From Sporosarcina ureilytica (lineage in GTDB: Bacteria > Bacillota > Bacilli > Bacillales_A > Planococcaceae), in NCBI RefSeq assembly GCF_001753205.1, contig NZ_CP017560.1, positions 806,001-870,000 on the forward strand: 64,000 nucleotides of DNA, written 5' to 3'. Under the pieces are notes generated by a model. The model did not search any database, was not told the DNA's origin, and saw only the letters and a list, made by a program, of their open reading frames with translations. How positions within the stretch are numbered: the first letter of the stretch is position 1; each line of letters opens with the position of its first letter. The position numbers and the translations under genes were made by a program. Of the stretch, positions 32,488 to 40,550 are shown piece by piece.

Positions 32488-33567
32488 TTATTTCTTCGTA
32501 TAATGCTTTCTTAAATGTTTTGAAATGTTTTTCCGTTTGTTTTGCGCCTGTTTACGGGCTTGTTGATTTGTTTTCTGCTCGATATAAGCAAGTTCTTTTT
32601 GGAGTTTTAAGTAACTTGCATACCGTTCTTCCGTTAATTCGCCAGTTGCCAACGCATGTTGTACGGCGCAGCCAGGTTCTTGATTGTGTAGGCAATCATT
32701 GAACTTACAAATTTCTGCGAGTGCTTCAATGTCACTGAAGCCAGAATGTAAGCTGTCGCTATTATCCCAAAGCTGAAACTCTCTCATACCGGGCGTGTCG
32801 ATAATGACACCACCTGAGGGAATGATAATGAGTTCGCGGTGTGTTGTCGTATGCTTACCTTTATCATCGTCAAGCCGGATATCTTGAACGTCCATTTTTT
32901 GGTCGTTTAATAAAGCATTCGTTAATGAAGATTTTCCAACCCCTGAAGAACCTAATAGGGCGGCAGTTTTACCGTCCTGTAGCACTTGTCGAATTTGCTC
33001 CAAACCTTCACCGGTAATATTACTCACCTCAAATATTTCCGTTCCAAATGCGATATTCTGTGCTTCTTCAACATAATAGGAAGGGTTATCGCTAATATCT
33101 TTTTTCGTAAGGACAACAATCGGGACTGCGCCAGAGTCATAGGCCGCAACTAAATAACGCTCCAACCTTCTAGCGTTAAAATCTTTATTCATCGACATAA
33201 CCAAAAAGGCAATATCGACGTTGACAGCAATGAGTTGTTCTTCGATTGTTGAACCTGCAACTTTGCGAGAAAAGATTGAAGTACGCGGTGAAATCGCATG
33301 AATGATTCCACGTTCTTCACCAGGCATTTTTTCTACGACAACCCAGTCGCCGACAGCAGGGAAGTCACGCCGTTCGGTTGCTTCGTATTCCATGCTACCT
33401 GAACAAACCGATAGCCATTCGCCAAATTCTGTAATGACGCGATACATTCGTTTGTGTTCAAGTATGACACGTCCCGGGACACATTTTGCTAATCCGCGTT
33501 CTTCTATTATTGTTGAGAAATTATCTTTGTGTAATAAATTCCATCCGTAATCATCTAATTTTATCAA
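32488..33567 (-). CDS. rsgA: RsgA-like ribosome small-subunit GTPase
   Basis: Circularly permuted GTPase that in RsgA assists 30S maturation. Order of G motifs is permuted: LTKKDIS (G4) precedes GSSGVGKSSLTNAL (G1, about 206-219), then DTPGMREF (G3). The C-terminal zinc site is present: CKFNDCLHNQEPGCAV. An N-terminal OB-like domain spans about 40-100, with an N-terminal extension of roughly 30 residues. 359 aa, longer than the ~295-aa canonical B. subtilis YloQ, and not in the prkC-rsgA-rpe context, so probably a second paralogue. TTG start with AGGAGGA 7 nt upstream. Expression appears controlled by the leader at 33592-33792. Confidence 0.88.
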   Translation of the reverse strand: MIKLDDYGWNLLHKDNFSTIIEERGLAKCVPGRVILEHKRMYRVITEFGEWLSVCSGSMEYEATERRDFPAVGDWVVVEKMPGEERGIIHAISPRTSIFSRKVAGSTIEEQLIAVNVDIAFLVMSMNKDFNARRLERYLVAAYDSGAVPIVVLTKKDISDNPSYYVEEAQNIAFGTEIFEVSNITGEGLEQIRQVLQDGKTAALLGSSGVGKSSLTNALLNDQKMDVQDIRLDDDKGKHTTTHRELIIIPSGGVIIDTPGMREFQLWDNSDSLHSGFSDIEALAEICKFNDCLHNQEPGCAVQHALATGELTEERYASYLKLQKELAYIEQKTNQQARKQAQNKRKNISKHLRKHYTKK

Positions 33568-33591
33568 TTTATAATCCTCCTGTTATTTGTA

Positions 33592-33630
33592 TGAAAAAGC
33601 CGTGGGTCCACGATCGGACACCACGGCTTT
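33592..33630 (-). terminator. Leader terminator (attenuator) of the RsgA-like gene
   Basis: On the reverse strand AAAGCCGTGG-T-GTCC / GGAC-CCACGGCTTT (14 bp, loop GATCGT) followed by TTTTT. It ends about 9 nt before the rsgA SD, leaving no room for a promoter in between, so rsgA transcripts must read through it. Bases 33610-33619 and 33627-33633 are complementary to 33691-33700 and 33679-33685 in the leader ORF. Confidence 0.8.
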
Positions 33631-33661
33631 CACGAACATATAACAGAATAACCTTGTATTA

Positions 33662-33730
33662 TTACGAATACAGGGCAGGTGAAAGTATGGGTCCGATCGT
33701 TTTTACAATAGCTACAATCATATATTCCAT
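33662..33730 (-). CDS. Leader peptide of the rsgA attenuator (22 aa)
   Basis: ATG at 33730 with GTAGGTGAAG upstream; codes MEYMIVAIVKTIGPILSPAL then YS and TAA. It starts about 27 nt after the predicted transcription start. Codons 11-17 hold the two segments that pair with the terminator stem, so ribosome position would decide which fold forms. No function as a protein is suggested. The opposite strand shows a 22-codon frame over the same bases, with a weaker case. Confidence 0.6.
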   Translation of the reverse strand: MEYMIVAIVKTIGPILSPALYS

Positions 33731-33763
33731 ATCACTTCACCTACTTTCTGTTTGATAGGATTT

Positions 33764-33792
33764 ACAATATCAAATCGTGGATACTGTGTCAA
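33764..33792 (-). promoter_or_regulatory. Promoter of the rsgA leader
   Basis: Reverse strand TTGACA (33792-33787), 17-nt spacer, TATTGT (33769-33764). Start site expected near 33757. Confidence 0.7.
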
Positions 33793-33802
33793 TCCCATGA
33801 AA

Positions 33803-35161
33803 TTAAGTCGACACTTCCGTTAATTGTTCAAGTTGTTCTCTTTCATGCTTCGTTACTTCTAAATAAAGAATATGTTGACCATCCATATCTTTAATCGTAA
33901 ATTCATAACCTTGTTCGATAATTGATTGGCCAGTCATCGTTTCAAAACGTTCTGTCATAAACCAACCGCCAATTGTATCGATACCTTCTTCATCGATATC
34001 AATCCCGAGAATATCATTCACATTTTCAATGAGTAATTTAGAGTCAAAGATATAATGATCTTCGCCAATTTTTTGAACTTCAGGAACTTCGTCGGTATCA
34101 AATTCATCTTGTATATCGCCAACAATTTCTTCCAGTATATCCTCAATCGTTACAAGGCCGGATGTACCGCCGTATTCATCCATCAGTAAAGCCATATGAA
34201 TTCGTTCTCTCTGGATTTTTAGTAATAAATCGCCAATCGGTATCGTTTCAATGACTTGAATAATCGGTTGCATATACTCAACAACGGTTTGAGTACCCGT
34301 GGATGGATTTTTAATATACTCGGTTAATAAGTTTTTCATATTGATGAGGCCAATAATATTATCTTTATCTCCGTTTGTAACAGGATAACGTGTATATTGT
34401 TCGATTCCTTCTGTGTTAAATACGTCTTGAATCGTCATGTCTTTATCGACAGTCATCATTTCTGTACGCGGCATCATAATTTCTTTTGCGATGCGATCGT
34501 CAAATTCGAAAATTTTATTGACATATTTATATTCGGCTTGGTTAATTTCACCGCTTTTTAGACTGTCCGTTAAAATCATTCGTAATTCCTCTTCAGAATG
34601 GGCAACATCTGATTCTGAAATGGCTTTATAGCCAAATAATCCGATAAGAAATCGCGCTGAACCATTCATCCCTTTTATGACTGGATACATCAATTTATAA
34701 AACAGAATAAGAGGTTTTGCGAACGATAGCGTTATGTCTTCCGCTTTTTGAATCGCAATCGTTTTGGGAGCTAGTTCACCAACAACGACGTGTAAAAATG
34801 TCACGATTGTAAAAGCAATAATAAATGAGAGAATTGTTGCTACACTGGCCGACACTTCAAAATAGGAGAAAAGCGGTTTTAACATCAAGTTAATGGTCGG
34901 TTCTCCTAGCATACCGAGTCCAAGTGCCGTTATCGTAATCCCAAGTTGACAAGCAGACAAGTATTCATCTAAATTGCTAATAATTCTTTTTGCATCTATT
35001 GCACGTCGGTTTCCTTCTTCGACGAGCTGATTGATTCGTGTCGTTCTAATTTTAACAATTGCAAATTCACTCGCAACAAAAAATGCGGTGAGGGCGATCA
35101 AGACAGCAAATGCTGTCAATCGTATGGCAATTTCCAAATAGTTACTTTGTTCCGCACCCAA
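33803..35161 (-). CDS. CorC/HlyC-family (DUF21-CBS) transporter, MpfA-like
   Basis: Membrane protein of the CNNM/CorC type, implicated in Mg2+ (or Na+/Mg2+) efflux in bacilli. Domains: DUF21 with about four membrane helices (1-200), a CBS pair (about 215-335, including MMPRTEMMTVD and MDEYGGTSGLVTIEDILEEIVG) and a C-terminal CorC_HlyC domain (about 350-440). 452 aa. The TTG start at 35161 lacks a close SD; the strong AGGAGGTG at 35184-35191 instead faces an out-of-frame TTG. The true start is therefore uncertain. Confidence 0.87.
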   Translation of the reverse strand: MGAEQSNYLEIAIRLTAFAVLIALTAFFVASEFAIVKIRTTRINQLVEEGNRRAIDAKRIISNLDEYLSACQLGITITALGLGMLGEPTINLMLKPLFSYFEVSASVATILSFIIAFTIVTFLHVVVGELAPKTIAIQKAEDITLSFAKPLILFYKLMYPVIKGMNGSARFLIGLFGYKAISESDVAHSEEELRMILTDSLKSGEINQAEYKYVNKIFEFDDRIAKEIMMPRTEMMTVDKDMTIQDVFNTEGIEQYTRYPVTNGDKDNIIGLINMKNLLTEYIKNPSTGTQTVVEYMQPIIQVIETIPIGDLLLKIQRERIHMALLMDEYGGTSGLVTIEDILEEIVGDIQDEFDTDEVPEVQKIGEDHYIFDSKLLIENVNDILGIDIDEEGIDTIGGWFMTERFETMTGQSIIEQGYEFTIKDMDGQHILYLEVTKHEREQLEQLTEVST

Positions 35162-35294
35162 ATGAGGGGAGAAACAAAGTGTACACCTCCTGTAATGGTA
35201 AAATAGTTAATTACTTCTATGATAATTTATTTATAAGAAAAAAACAATTATGTGGATTGTTTTTTATTTGGATATGTGAAATGAGGTGAGAGAG

Positions 35295-35510
35295 GTGGAT
35301 CTTTGGATACTCATTAAGCAGCGGTATATATTTATATTATTTTTCATAACGATATTATTATCGAGTATTGTTTTACTACTTTACATTTGGAAAAATCGTT
35401 CAATCCTTCCAAAAATATTAACCGCGACGATAATCTTGATTTGTTTATTTTTAATAGTAACATTAATCATTTTACTGTTTTTTATCATTTCTTTTGGATA
35501 CAATACTTAA
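35295..35510 (+). CDS. Small hydrophobic membrane protein, unknown
   Basis: 72-aa frame with two long hydrophobic helices (about 10-33 and 41-66) and little else. GTG start with GAGGTGAGAG upstream; an in-frame GTG at 35286 is the alternative. I do not recognise a family. It lies between the divergent CorC-like gene and the bmrCD leader. Confidence 0.5.
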   Translation: MDLWILIKQRYIFILFFITILLSSIVLLLYIWKNRSILPKILTATIILICLFLIVTLIILLFFIISFGYNT

Positions 35511-35544
35511 CCATAAAAATATAAACTTTCTTTTGGGAAAAGTA

Positions 35545-35573
35545 TTGACATAGTAAAAAGAGACGTGTATTGT
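35545..35573 (+). promoter_or_regulatory. Promoter of the bmrCD leader
   Basis: TTGACA (35545-35550), 17-nt spacer, TATTGT (35568-35573); start expected near 35580. Hexamers and spacing are the same as in the rsgA leader promoter. Confidence 0.7.
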
Positions 35574-35608
35574 AAAATTATTACGAAACTCGAAATAGAA
35601 AGGTAGGT

Positions 35609-35650
35609 ATGGAAGATGATAAATATTATATTATACACCAAGGAACTTAA
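35609..35650 (+). CDS. Leader peptide upstream of bmrCD (13 aa)
   Basis: ATG with AAAGGTAGG upstream, coding MEDDKYYIIHQGT. The SD and first codons (35593-35616) form the 5' arm of a long hairpin whose 3' arm (35655-35681, CTTTCTATTT) lies just past the stop, so translation would open the stem. B. subtilis bmrCD is controlled by translation of a leader (BmrB); this peptide is different and much shorter. Assignment is by position and architecture. Confidence 0.5.
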   Translation: MEDDKYYIIHQGT

Positions 35651-35724
35651 TAGTCTCTCCATGCCTGCGTACTTTCTATTTGATTTTTGAATGAATGGAA
35701 TGGCATGTTGCCGTTCTTTTTAAT

Positions 35725-35762
35725 AAGCACACGCTTGTTTAAATGGGCGTGTGCTTTTTTGT
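35725..35762 (+). terminator. Terminator in the bmrCD leader
   Basis: AAGCACACGC / GCGTGTGCTT (35725-35734, 35747-35756) with six to seven T, 190 nt upstream of bmrC and downstream of the leader peptide. Attenuator candidate. Confidence 0.8.
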
Positions 35763-35855
35763 GTCTGTTGATGTTTGAAAAATCCTAAGATTCGATTAAG
35801 AGAGGTATTTTCACGCTCAGCGTGTTAAAGATTTTATGGAAAAGGAGTGCTAAGC

Positions 35856-35915
35856 ATGATTCATATCATTCGGCAAAAAAGACTAGTACTGAAGGTATCG
35901 TTGGAAAACGGTTAG
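35856..35915 (+). CDS. Second upstream ORF before bmrC (19 aa)
   Basis: ATG with a strong AAAAGGAG 8 nt upstream, coding MIHIIRQKRLVLKVSLENG, basic and hydrophobic. It ends 35 nt before the bmrC start, past the leader terminator. It may tune bmrC translation or be a second sensing peptide. No family recognised. Confidence 0.5.
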   Translation: MIHIIRQKRLVLKVSLENG

Positions 35916-35950
35916 CCCCAAAACACAGATGAAAGAAGGTCGATTGATTG

Positions 35951-37690
35951 ATGTTTTCGGTATTACAAAAGTTAAAATGGTTTTTTCAAGAAAATAAAAA
36001 ACGTTATACTGTAGCTGTTTTGTTATTAATTCTTGCAAATATTTTAGTCGTCGTACCGCCCTGGTTAATCGGAAAAGCAATTGACTCGATTCATTTGCAA
36101 ACGTTAACCGCGAAGTTACTGGCCATGTTTATTGGTGCCATGCTGCTCATCATGCTTGTAAATTATGTAATTAACTTTGTTTGGCAATACCAACTATTTG
36201 GCGGTGCCTACGTTTTGGAAAGGCAATTACGGAGACGATTAATGCGCCATTTTTTAAAAATGACGCCGTCGTTTTATGAGAAAAACAAGACTGGTGATTT
36301 AATGGCGCGCTCGACCAATGATTTACGTGCTGTGTCAGAAACTGCTGGTTTTGGCATTATGACATTGGCGGATTCAACGGTTTATTTATTCACATTGGTG
36401 GCAACGATGGGTTTTCTCGTTTCTTGGAAATTAACACTTGTCGCCATTTTACCGTTGCCAATTTTGGCGTACATTATGCAAGTGTTAGGAAAGCGCATTC
36501 ATGAACGATACTTAGTTGCTCAACAAGCATTTGGTGATTTGAATGACCATGTACTTGAAGCCGTAGCAGGTGTCCGCGTCGTGCGGGCTTACGTGCAAGA
36601 ACGTGCGACTGAACAAAAGTTTGCTGAAATGACAGAAGATGTCTTTCGGAAAAATATGCACGTCGAGAAAATCGATGCCCTTTTTATGCCGATTACAAAA
36701 ATCTTAACAGGCCTAACGTATGCAATTGGGCTTGGTTATGGTGCATTTCTCGTATCGGATGGACAGATGACGCTCGGCAACCTTGTGACGTTTAATGTTT
36801 ATTTGTCCATGCTTGTCTGGCCGATGTTTGCGATTGGGGAATTAATTAACGTCATGCAACGCGGTAATGCCTCGCTTGATCGTGTAACAGAAACATTAAA
36901 TTACGAGGAAGATGTCAAAGATCCTGAGCGTCCTATAGAGGTGAAGCATCCGGAAAATATTGGTTTTAAGGATGTTGCTTTCACTTATCCAACATCAAAT
37001 ACGGTGAACCTGGAGAATATTCATCTTCATTTAAAGCGTGGGGAAACACTTGGGATTGTTGGGAAAACGGGCAGTGGGAAAACGACATTTGTGAAACAAT
37101 TGCTTCGTGAATATCCTGCCGGTGAAGGAGAAATTGTATTTTCAGATATCTCGCTACAAGCATTAACGAAAGACAAAGTAAGGAATTGGATTGGCTATGT
37201 TCCGCAAGACCATGTGTTATTTTCACGTTCTGTAAAGGAGAATATTTTATTTGGCCGTGAAGATGCAACGGATTCGGATATTGATGAGGCGATTCGACTT
37301 TCGTATTTTGAGAAGGATTTGGCGATGTTACCTGAAGGGTTGGAAACGCTTGTTGGGGAGAAAGGGGTCGCATTATCTGGGGGGCAAAAACAACGCATTT
37401 CGATTGCCAGGGCGCTTGTGAAAAATCCTGAAATTCTAATTCTCGATGATTCACTTTCAGCAGTTGATGCAAAAACAGAAGCAAAAATTATTGAAAATAT
37501 ACAAAATGAACGTGCTGGAAAAACGACGATTATTACGACCCATCGACTTTCAGCAGTTCAACATGCCGAGTGGATTATTGTGTTGGATGATGGGCGGATT
37601 GTGGAAGAAGGTACGCATGAACAATTAGTAGCGATGAACGGCTGGTATAAAGAACAATTCGACCGCCAGCAAATTGCGGAGGTGGAATAA
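35951..37690 (+). CDS. bmrC: Heterodimeric multidrug ABC exporter subunit BmrC (YheI)
   Basis: Half-transporter with a six-helix membrane domain (1-320) and an ATPase. Walker A GKTGSGKT near 371, signature LSGGQKQR near 475. The residue after Walker B is Asp, not Glu (ILILDDSLSAVD near 497), the degenerate catalytic site typical of the C partner of heterodimeric exporters. The D-loop SAVD is conserved. Start ATG 35951; TTG 35948 is also possible with GAAAGAAGG upstream. 580 aa. Immediately followed by bmrD. Confidence 0.92.
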   Translation: MFSVLQKLKWFFQENKKRYTVAVLLLILANILVVVPPWLIGKAIDSIHLQTLTAKLLAMFIGAMLLIMLVNYVINFVWQYQLFGGAYVLERQLRRRLMRHFLKMTPSFYEKNKTGDLMARSTNDLRAVSETAGFGIMTLADSTVYLFTLVATMGFLVSWKLTLVAILPLPILAYIMQVLGKRIHERYLVAQQAFGDLNDHVLEAVAGVRVVRAYVQERATEQKFAEMTEDVFRKNMHVEKIDALFMPITKILTGLTYAIGLGYGAFLVSDGQMTLGNLVTFNVYLSMLVWPMFAIGELINVMQRGNASLDRVTETLNYEEDVKDPERPIEVKHPENIGFKDVAFTYPTSNTVNLENIHLHLKRGETLGIVGKTGSGKTTFVKQLLREYPAGEGEIVFSDISLQALTKDKVRNWIGYVPQDHVLFSRSVKENILFGREDATDSDIDEAIRLSYFEKDLAMLPEGLETLVGEKGVALSGGQKQRISIARALVKNPEILILDDSLSAVDAKTEAKIIENIQNERAGKTTIITTHRLSAVQHAEWIIVLDDGRIVEEGTHEQLVAMNGWYKEQFDRQQIAEVE

Positions 37691-39442
37691 ATGAGTACAG
37701 GCAAACGGTTAGTGCAATATGCATGGCATTATAAAAAGTTTATTATGACTGGAATTCTATTACTTGCCTTTGCGGTCGCGGCTGACTTAATGGGTCCATT
37801 AATTGCGAAGAAAATTATTGATGACCATATTGCATTGGCGTCGGATGATGGTCTTGATTTTGGTCCTGTTGTGATGTTGCTCGGCATCTTTATTAGTTTG
37901 GCAGTCGTCACAGCGATTTTAAGGTATTTTCAATATTTATTGTTACAAAATGCCGCAAACCGAATTGTTCAAAAAATGCGGAATGATTTATACGAGCATA
38001 TTCAAAGATTACCGATTCGTTACTTCGATAACTTACCTGCCGGGAAAGTCGTCGCAAGGCTGACAAATGATACTGAAGCGATTCGAAATTTATATGTTAC
38101 AGTGCTTTCCCAGTTTGCGATTAATGGCATGTATATTACAGGGATTTTTATCGCTTTATTTTATTTAGACCCGAAGATGGGCGCAATTACGCTCTTTATT
38201 GTTCCGATTATATACGTATGGATGAAGTTGTATCGAGGATTTGCCTCTAAAGTCAATCATATTATTCGCGGTAAAGTAAGTGATATGAATGCAATGATTA
38301 ACGAGTCCATTAACGGAATGACGATTATTCAAGCGTTCCGACGTGAAAAACAGATGGAAGAAGAGTTCCGCGAATTGAATGACACGCATTACCATTATCA
38401 AAATAAATTATTAAAAGTAATTGCGGCCACGTCCTACAATCTTGTTGATGTCATTCGGTCGATTACGTTTGTGTTTTTTATTTGGTATTTTGGCGGAGCT
38501 TCGCTTTCGGCTGAAAGTATCGTTTCAGTCGGGATGCTCTATGCGTTTGTTGATTATTTAACAAGATTATTTAATCCTGTGACGGGGATTGTGAATCAGT
38601 TTGAGCAGCTGGAACATTCTCTTGTGGCAGGGGAACGTGTTTTTCGGTTATTAGACCGTGAAGGAGAACCGGTCAGCGATACGAAAATTGCTAGGTACCG
38701 CGGAAATGTTCGTTTTGAAGAGGTTTGGTTTGCTTATAAAGATGAGGAATATGTGTTGAAAAACATTTCATTCGAAGCGAAGCAAGGTGAGACGGTTGCG
38801 CTTGTCGGTCATACGGGTTCGGGGAAAAGTTCGATTATGAATTTATTGTTTCGATTTTACGATCCTTCTAAAGGAACGATAACAATTGATGGACTGGACA
38901 TTGAACAAATGTCCAGACAGACAGTTCGCGACCATATGGGCATTGTTTTACAAGATCCATATTTGTTTAGTGGGACGGTCGCCTCGAATATTAGTTTGGG
39001 CGATGAGCGAATTACAAGCGAACAAATTCAGGCGGCACTTGATGCGGTTGGTGGAGAGCGCGTGTTACAGCATTTGCCAAAAGGAATTGACGAGGAAGTG
39101 GTGGAAAAGGGGAGCACGCTCTCTTCGGGTCAGCGTCAACTTATTTCATTTGCGAGGGCATTGGCATTCGACCCAGCGATTTTAATACTTGATGAGGCCA
39201 CTTCAAATATCGATACAGAAACGGAAGAAATTATTCAACATGCGATGGACGTGTTAAAAAAAGGACGGACGACATTTATTATTGCGCACCGTTTATCAAC
39301 AATTAAATCGGCAGACCGGATTATCGTATTGGACAGCGGTGAAATAATTGAACAAGGTACCCATGAGGAATTGCTCGCGCTTGGCGGTCAATACGCGCAA
39401 ATGTACCAATTGCAATCCGGTGCTTCTGACAAGTTAGCGTAA
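37691..39442 (+). CDS. bmrD: Heterodimeric multidrug ABC exporter subunit BmrD (YheH)
   Basis: Partner of BmrC. Membrane domain 1-330; Walker A GHTGSGKSS near 373; catalytic Glu present in ILDEATS near 500. Its signature is LSSGQRQ near 477 instead of LSGGQ, so one composite site combines degenerate elements, as in BmrCD and TM287/288-type exporters. ATG with GGAGGTGG upstream, adjoining the bmrC stop. 583 aa. Exports drugs such as doxorubicin or Hoechst dyes in B. subtilis; substrates here are inferred. Confidence 0.93.
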   Translation: MSTGKRLVQYAWHYKKFIMTGILLLAFAVAADLMGPLIAKKIIDDHIALASDDGLDFGPVVMLLGIFISLAVVTAILRYFQYLLLQNAANRIVQKMRNDLYEHIQRLPIRYFDNLPAGKVVARLTNDTEAIRNLYVTVLSQFAINGMYITGIFIALFYLDPKMGAITLFIVPIIYVWMKLYRGFASKVNHIIRGKVSDMNAMINESINGMTIIQAFRREKQMEEEFRELNDTHYHYQNKLLKVIAATSYNLVDVIRSITFVFFIWYFGGASLSAESIVSVGMLYAFVDYLTRLFNPVTGIVNQFEQLEHSLVAGERVFRLLDREGEPVSDTKIARYRGNVRFEEVWFAYKDEEYVLKNISFEAKQGETVALVGHTGSGKSSIMNLLFRFYDPSKGTITIDGLDIEQMSRQTVRDHMGIVLQDPYLFSGTVASNISLGDERITSEQIQAALDAVGGERVLQHLPKGIDEEVVEKGSTLSSGQRQLISFARALAFDPAILILDEATSNIDTETEEIIQHAMDVLKKGRTTFIIAHRLSTIKSADRIIVLDSGEIIEQGTHEELLALGGQYAQMYQLQSGASDKLA

Positions 39443-39447
39443 TGATG

Positions 39448-39492
39448 AAAGGATAGAGAACAGGGGAATTCCCTCTGTCCCCTATCCTTTTG
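39448..39492 (+). terminator. Terminator of bmrCD
   Basis: AAAGGATAG...CAGGGGAATTCCCTCTG...CTATCCTTT, nested stems with T4. Confidence 0.85.
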
Positions 39493-39500
39493 GTATAGGG

Positions 39501-40067
39501 TTATTTTTGTACAATAAAGATATAGATATGTGTTGTCGGAATCAATTTATCTTGTATTGTAAAACCAGCTTTTAATAGTTCCTGTTCCATTACGGAAAAA
39601 TGGATTCTCGGTGGTCCATCAGGAGAGTTGTCTTTCTTTTCAATTTCCACGCAGACAAAATGACCGCCGTCTTTTAGAACGCGATGGATTTCCGTTAAAG
39701 TTTCGTTGAGTGGTTTAACTTCGTGCAATACCAGGGAGGCAAGTGCAATGTTAACAGCATGGTCCGGTAATGGGATAGGTGAGAAATTCCCTTCAATCGT
39801 TTCGATGTTTGTTAGCTTCTCGTCATGTGCTTTTGTTTTAATGATTTCCAACATTTCACAATCAATATCTACCGCATAGACGGTACCATCCACCATTTTC
39901 GCTGCTGGAATTGTAAAGTAGCCTGTGCCAGCACCTAAGTCTAAGAAGTTATCGCTTTGTTGGATAGGAATGAGATCAAATAATTGTTTGGGTGGTAAAT
40001 CCCCTCGTTTTTCAGGGTCTTCTAAAAATGCAATTTTTTGTGCTAAACGGTTCGGATGATTTTTCAT
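39501..40067 (-). CDS. Class I SAM-dependent methyltransferase
   Basis: UbiE/Methyltransf_11-type Rossmann methyltransferase. SAM motif I FLDLGAGTGYFTIPAAK near 46-62, acidic motif II AVDIDCEML, motif III/IV ALASLVLHEV. 188 aa. Acceptor unknown; arsenite or small-molecule methylation is possible but unsupported. Start ATG 40067 follows AAAGGAG; an upstream in-frame ATG lacks an SD. Same strand as and 31 nt after the Rrf2 regulator, so one operon. Confidence 0.85.
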   Translation of the reverse strand: MKNHPNRLAQKIAFLEDPEKRGDLPPKQLFDLIPIQQSDNFLDLGAGTGYFTIPAAKMVDGTVYAVDIDCEMLEIIKTKAHDEKLTNIETIEGNFSPIPLPDHAVNIALASLVLHEVKPLNETLTEIHRVLKDGGHFVCVEIEKKDNSPDGPPRIHFSVMEQELLKAGFTIQDKLIPTTHIYIFIVQK

Positions 40068-40098
40068 ATAAGGCTCCTTTTTATGCATTAATTTTACT

Positions 40099-40524
40099 TT
40101 AAAGCGTATTTTTATGCCGATTTTTACATTGATTATCCACCTGATTGGCGATGTCGATAAGAAGCTTTTTATCGAGTTCGTGTTTCATATTTTGTTCAAC
40201 GTTTAACATGACCTGTTCAATGTGGCAGCCTGCATGATGACTAAAGGAACATGTGAAGAAATTGGCATCTCCTTCAATCGCCAGAATCACATCGAGAAAC
40301 GAAATTTCGTGCTTCGGTTTAGCTACTTGATAGCCGCCATTCACGCCAGGGGTAGATTCGATTAAACCTGATTTTGCAAGCTTCGTTAAGATTTTTGAGA
40401 GATAAGTAGGTGAAAGTCGTTGAATTTCTGCTAACTTTTGAACGCCAATCCTATTTCCTATCGGTAATCGCAGTAAATGGACCATCGTATGAAGCGCATA
40501 GTTTGTTGCTTTGGAATACTTCAT
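40099..40524 (-). CDS. Rrf2-family transcriptional regulator
   Basis: Winged-helix repressor. MKYSKATNYALHTMVHL at the start, LSPTYLSKILTKLAKSGLIESTPGVNGGYQVAKP as the DNA-binding wing. Cysteines in NFFTCSFSHHAGC (about 93-105) resemble the Fe-S or redox-sensing region of this family, though spacing is not the classic IscR/NsrR one. 141 aa. ATG with AAAAGGAG. A 25-bp inverted repeat at 40551-40575 is the likely operator. Confidence 0.88.
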   Translation of the reverse strand: MKYSKATNYALHTMVHLLRLPIGNRIGVQKLAEIQRLSPTYLSKILTKLAKSGLIESTPGVNGGYQVAKPKHEISFLDVILAIEGDANFFTCSFSHHAGCHIEQVMLNVEQNMKHELDKKLLIDIANQVDNQCKNRHKNTL

Positions 40525-40550
40525 GATTTGCTCCTTTTCTAATTATAGAT

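Noticed and set aside
32388..32702. Forward 104-codon frame at the end of the RsgA-like gene
   Set aside because: It lies mostly antisense to rsgA and starts without a convincing SD context of its own; it follows from the rsgA codons.
33687..33755. A forward 22-codon hydrophobic frame (MGPIVFTIATIIYS...) with a weak SD, possible type I toxin
   Set aside because: It is antisense to a better-supported reverse leader ORF that has a promoter, SD and terminator in order. No antitoxin-RNA layout was found.
37195..37484. Reverse frames inside bmrC
   Set aside because: Antisense shadows of conserved ATPase motifs, with no SD.
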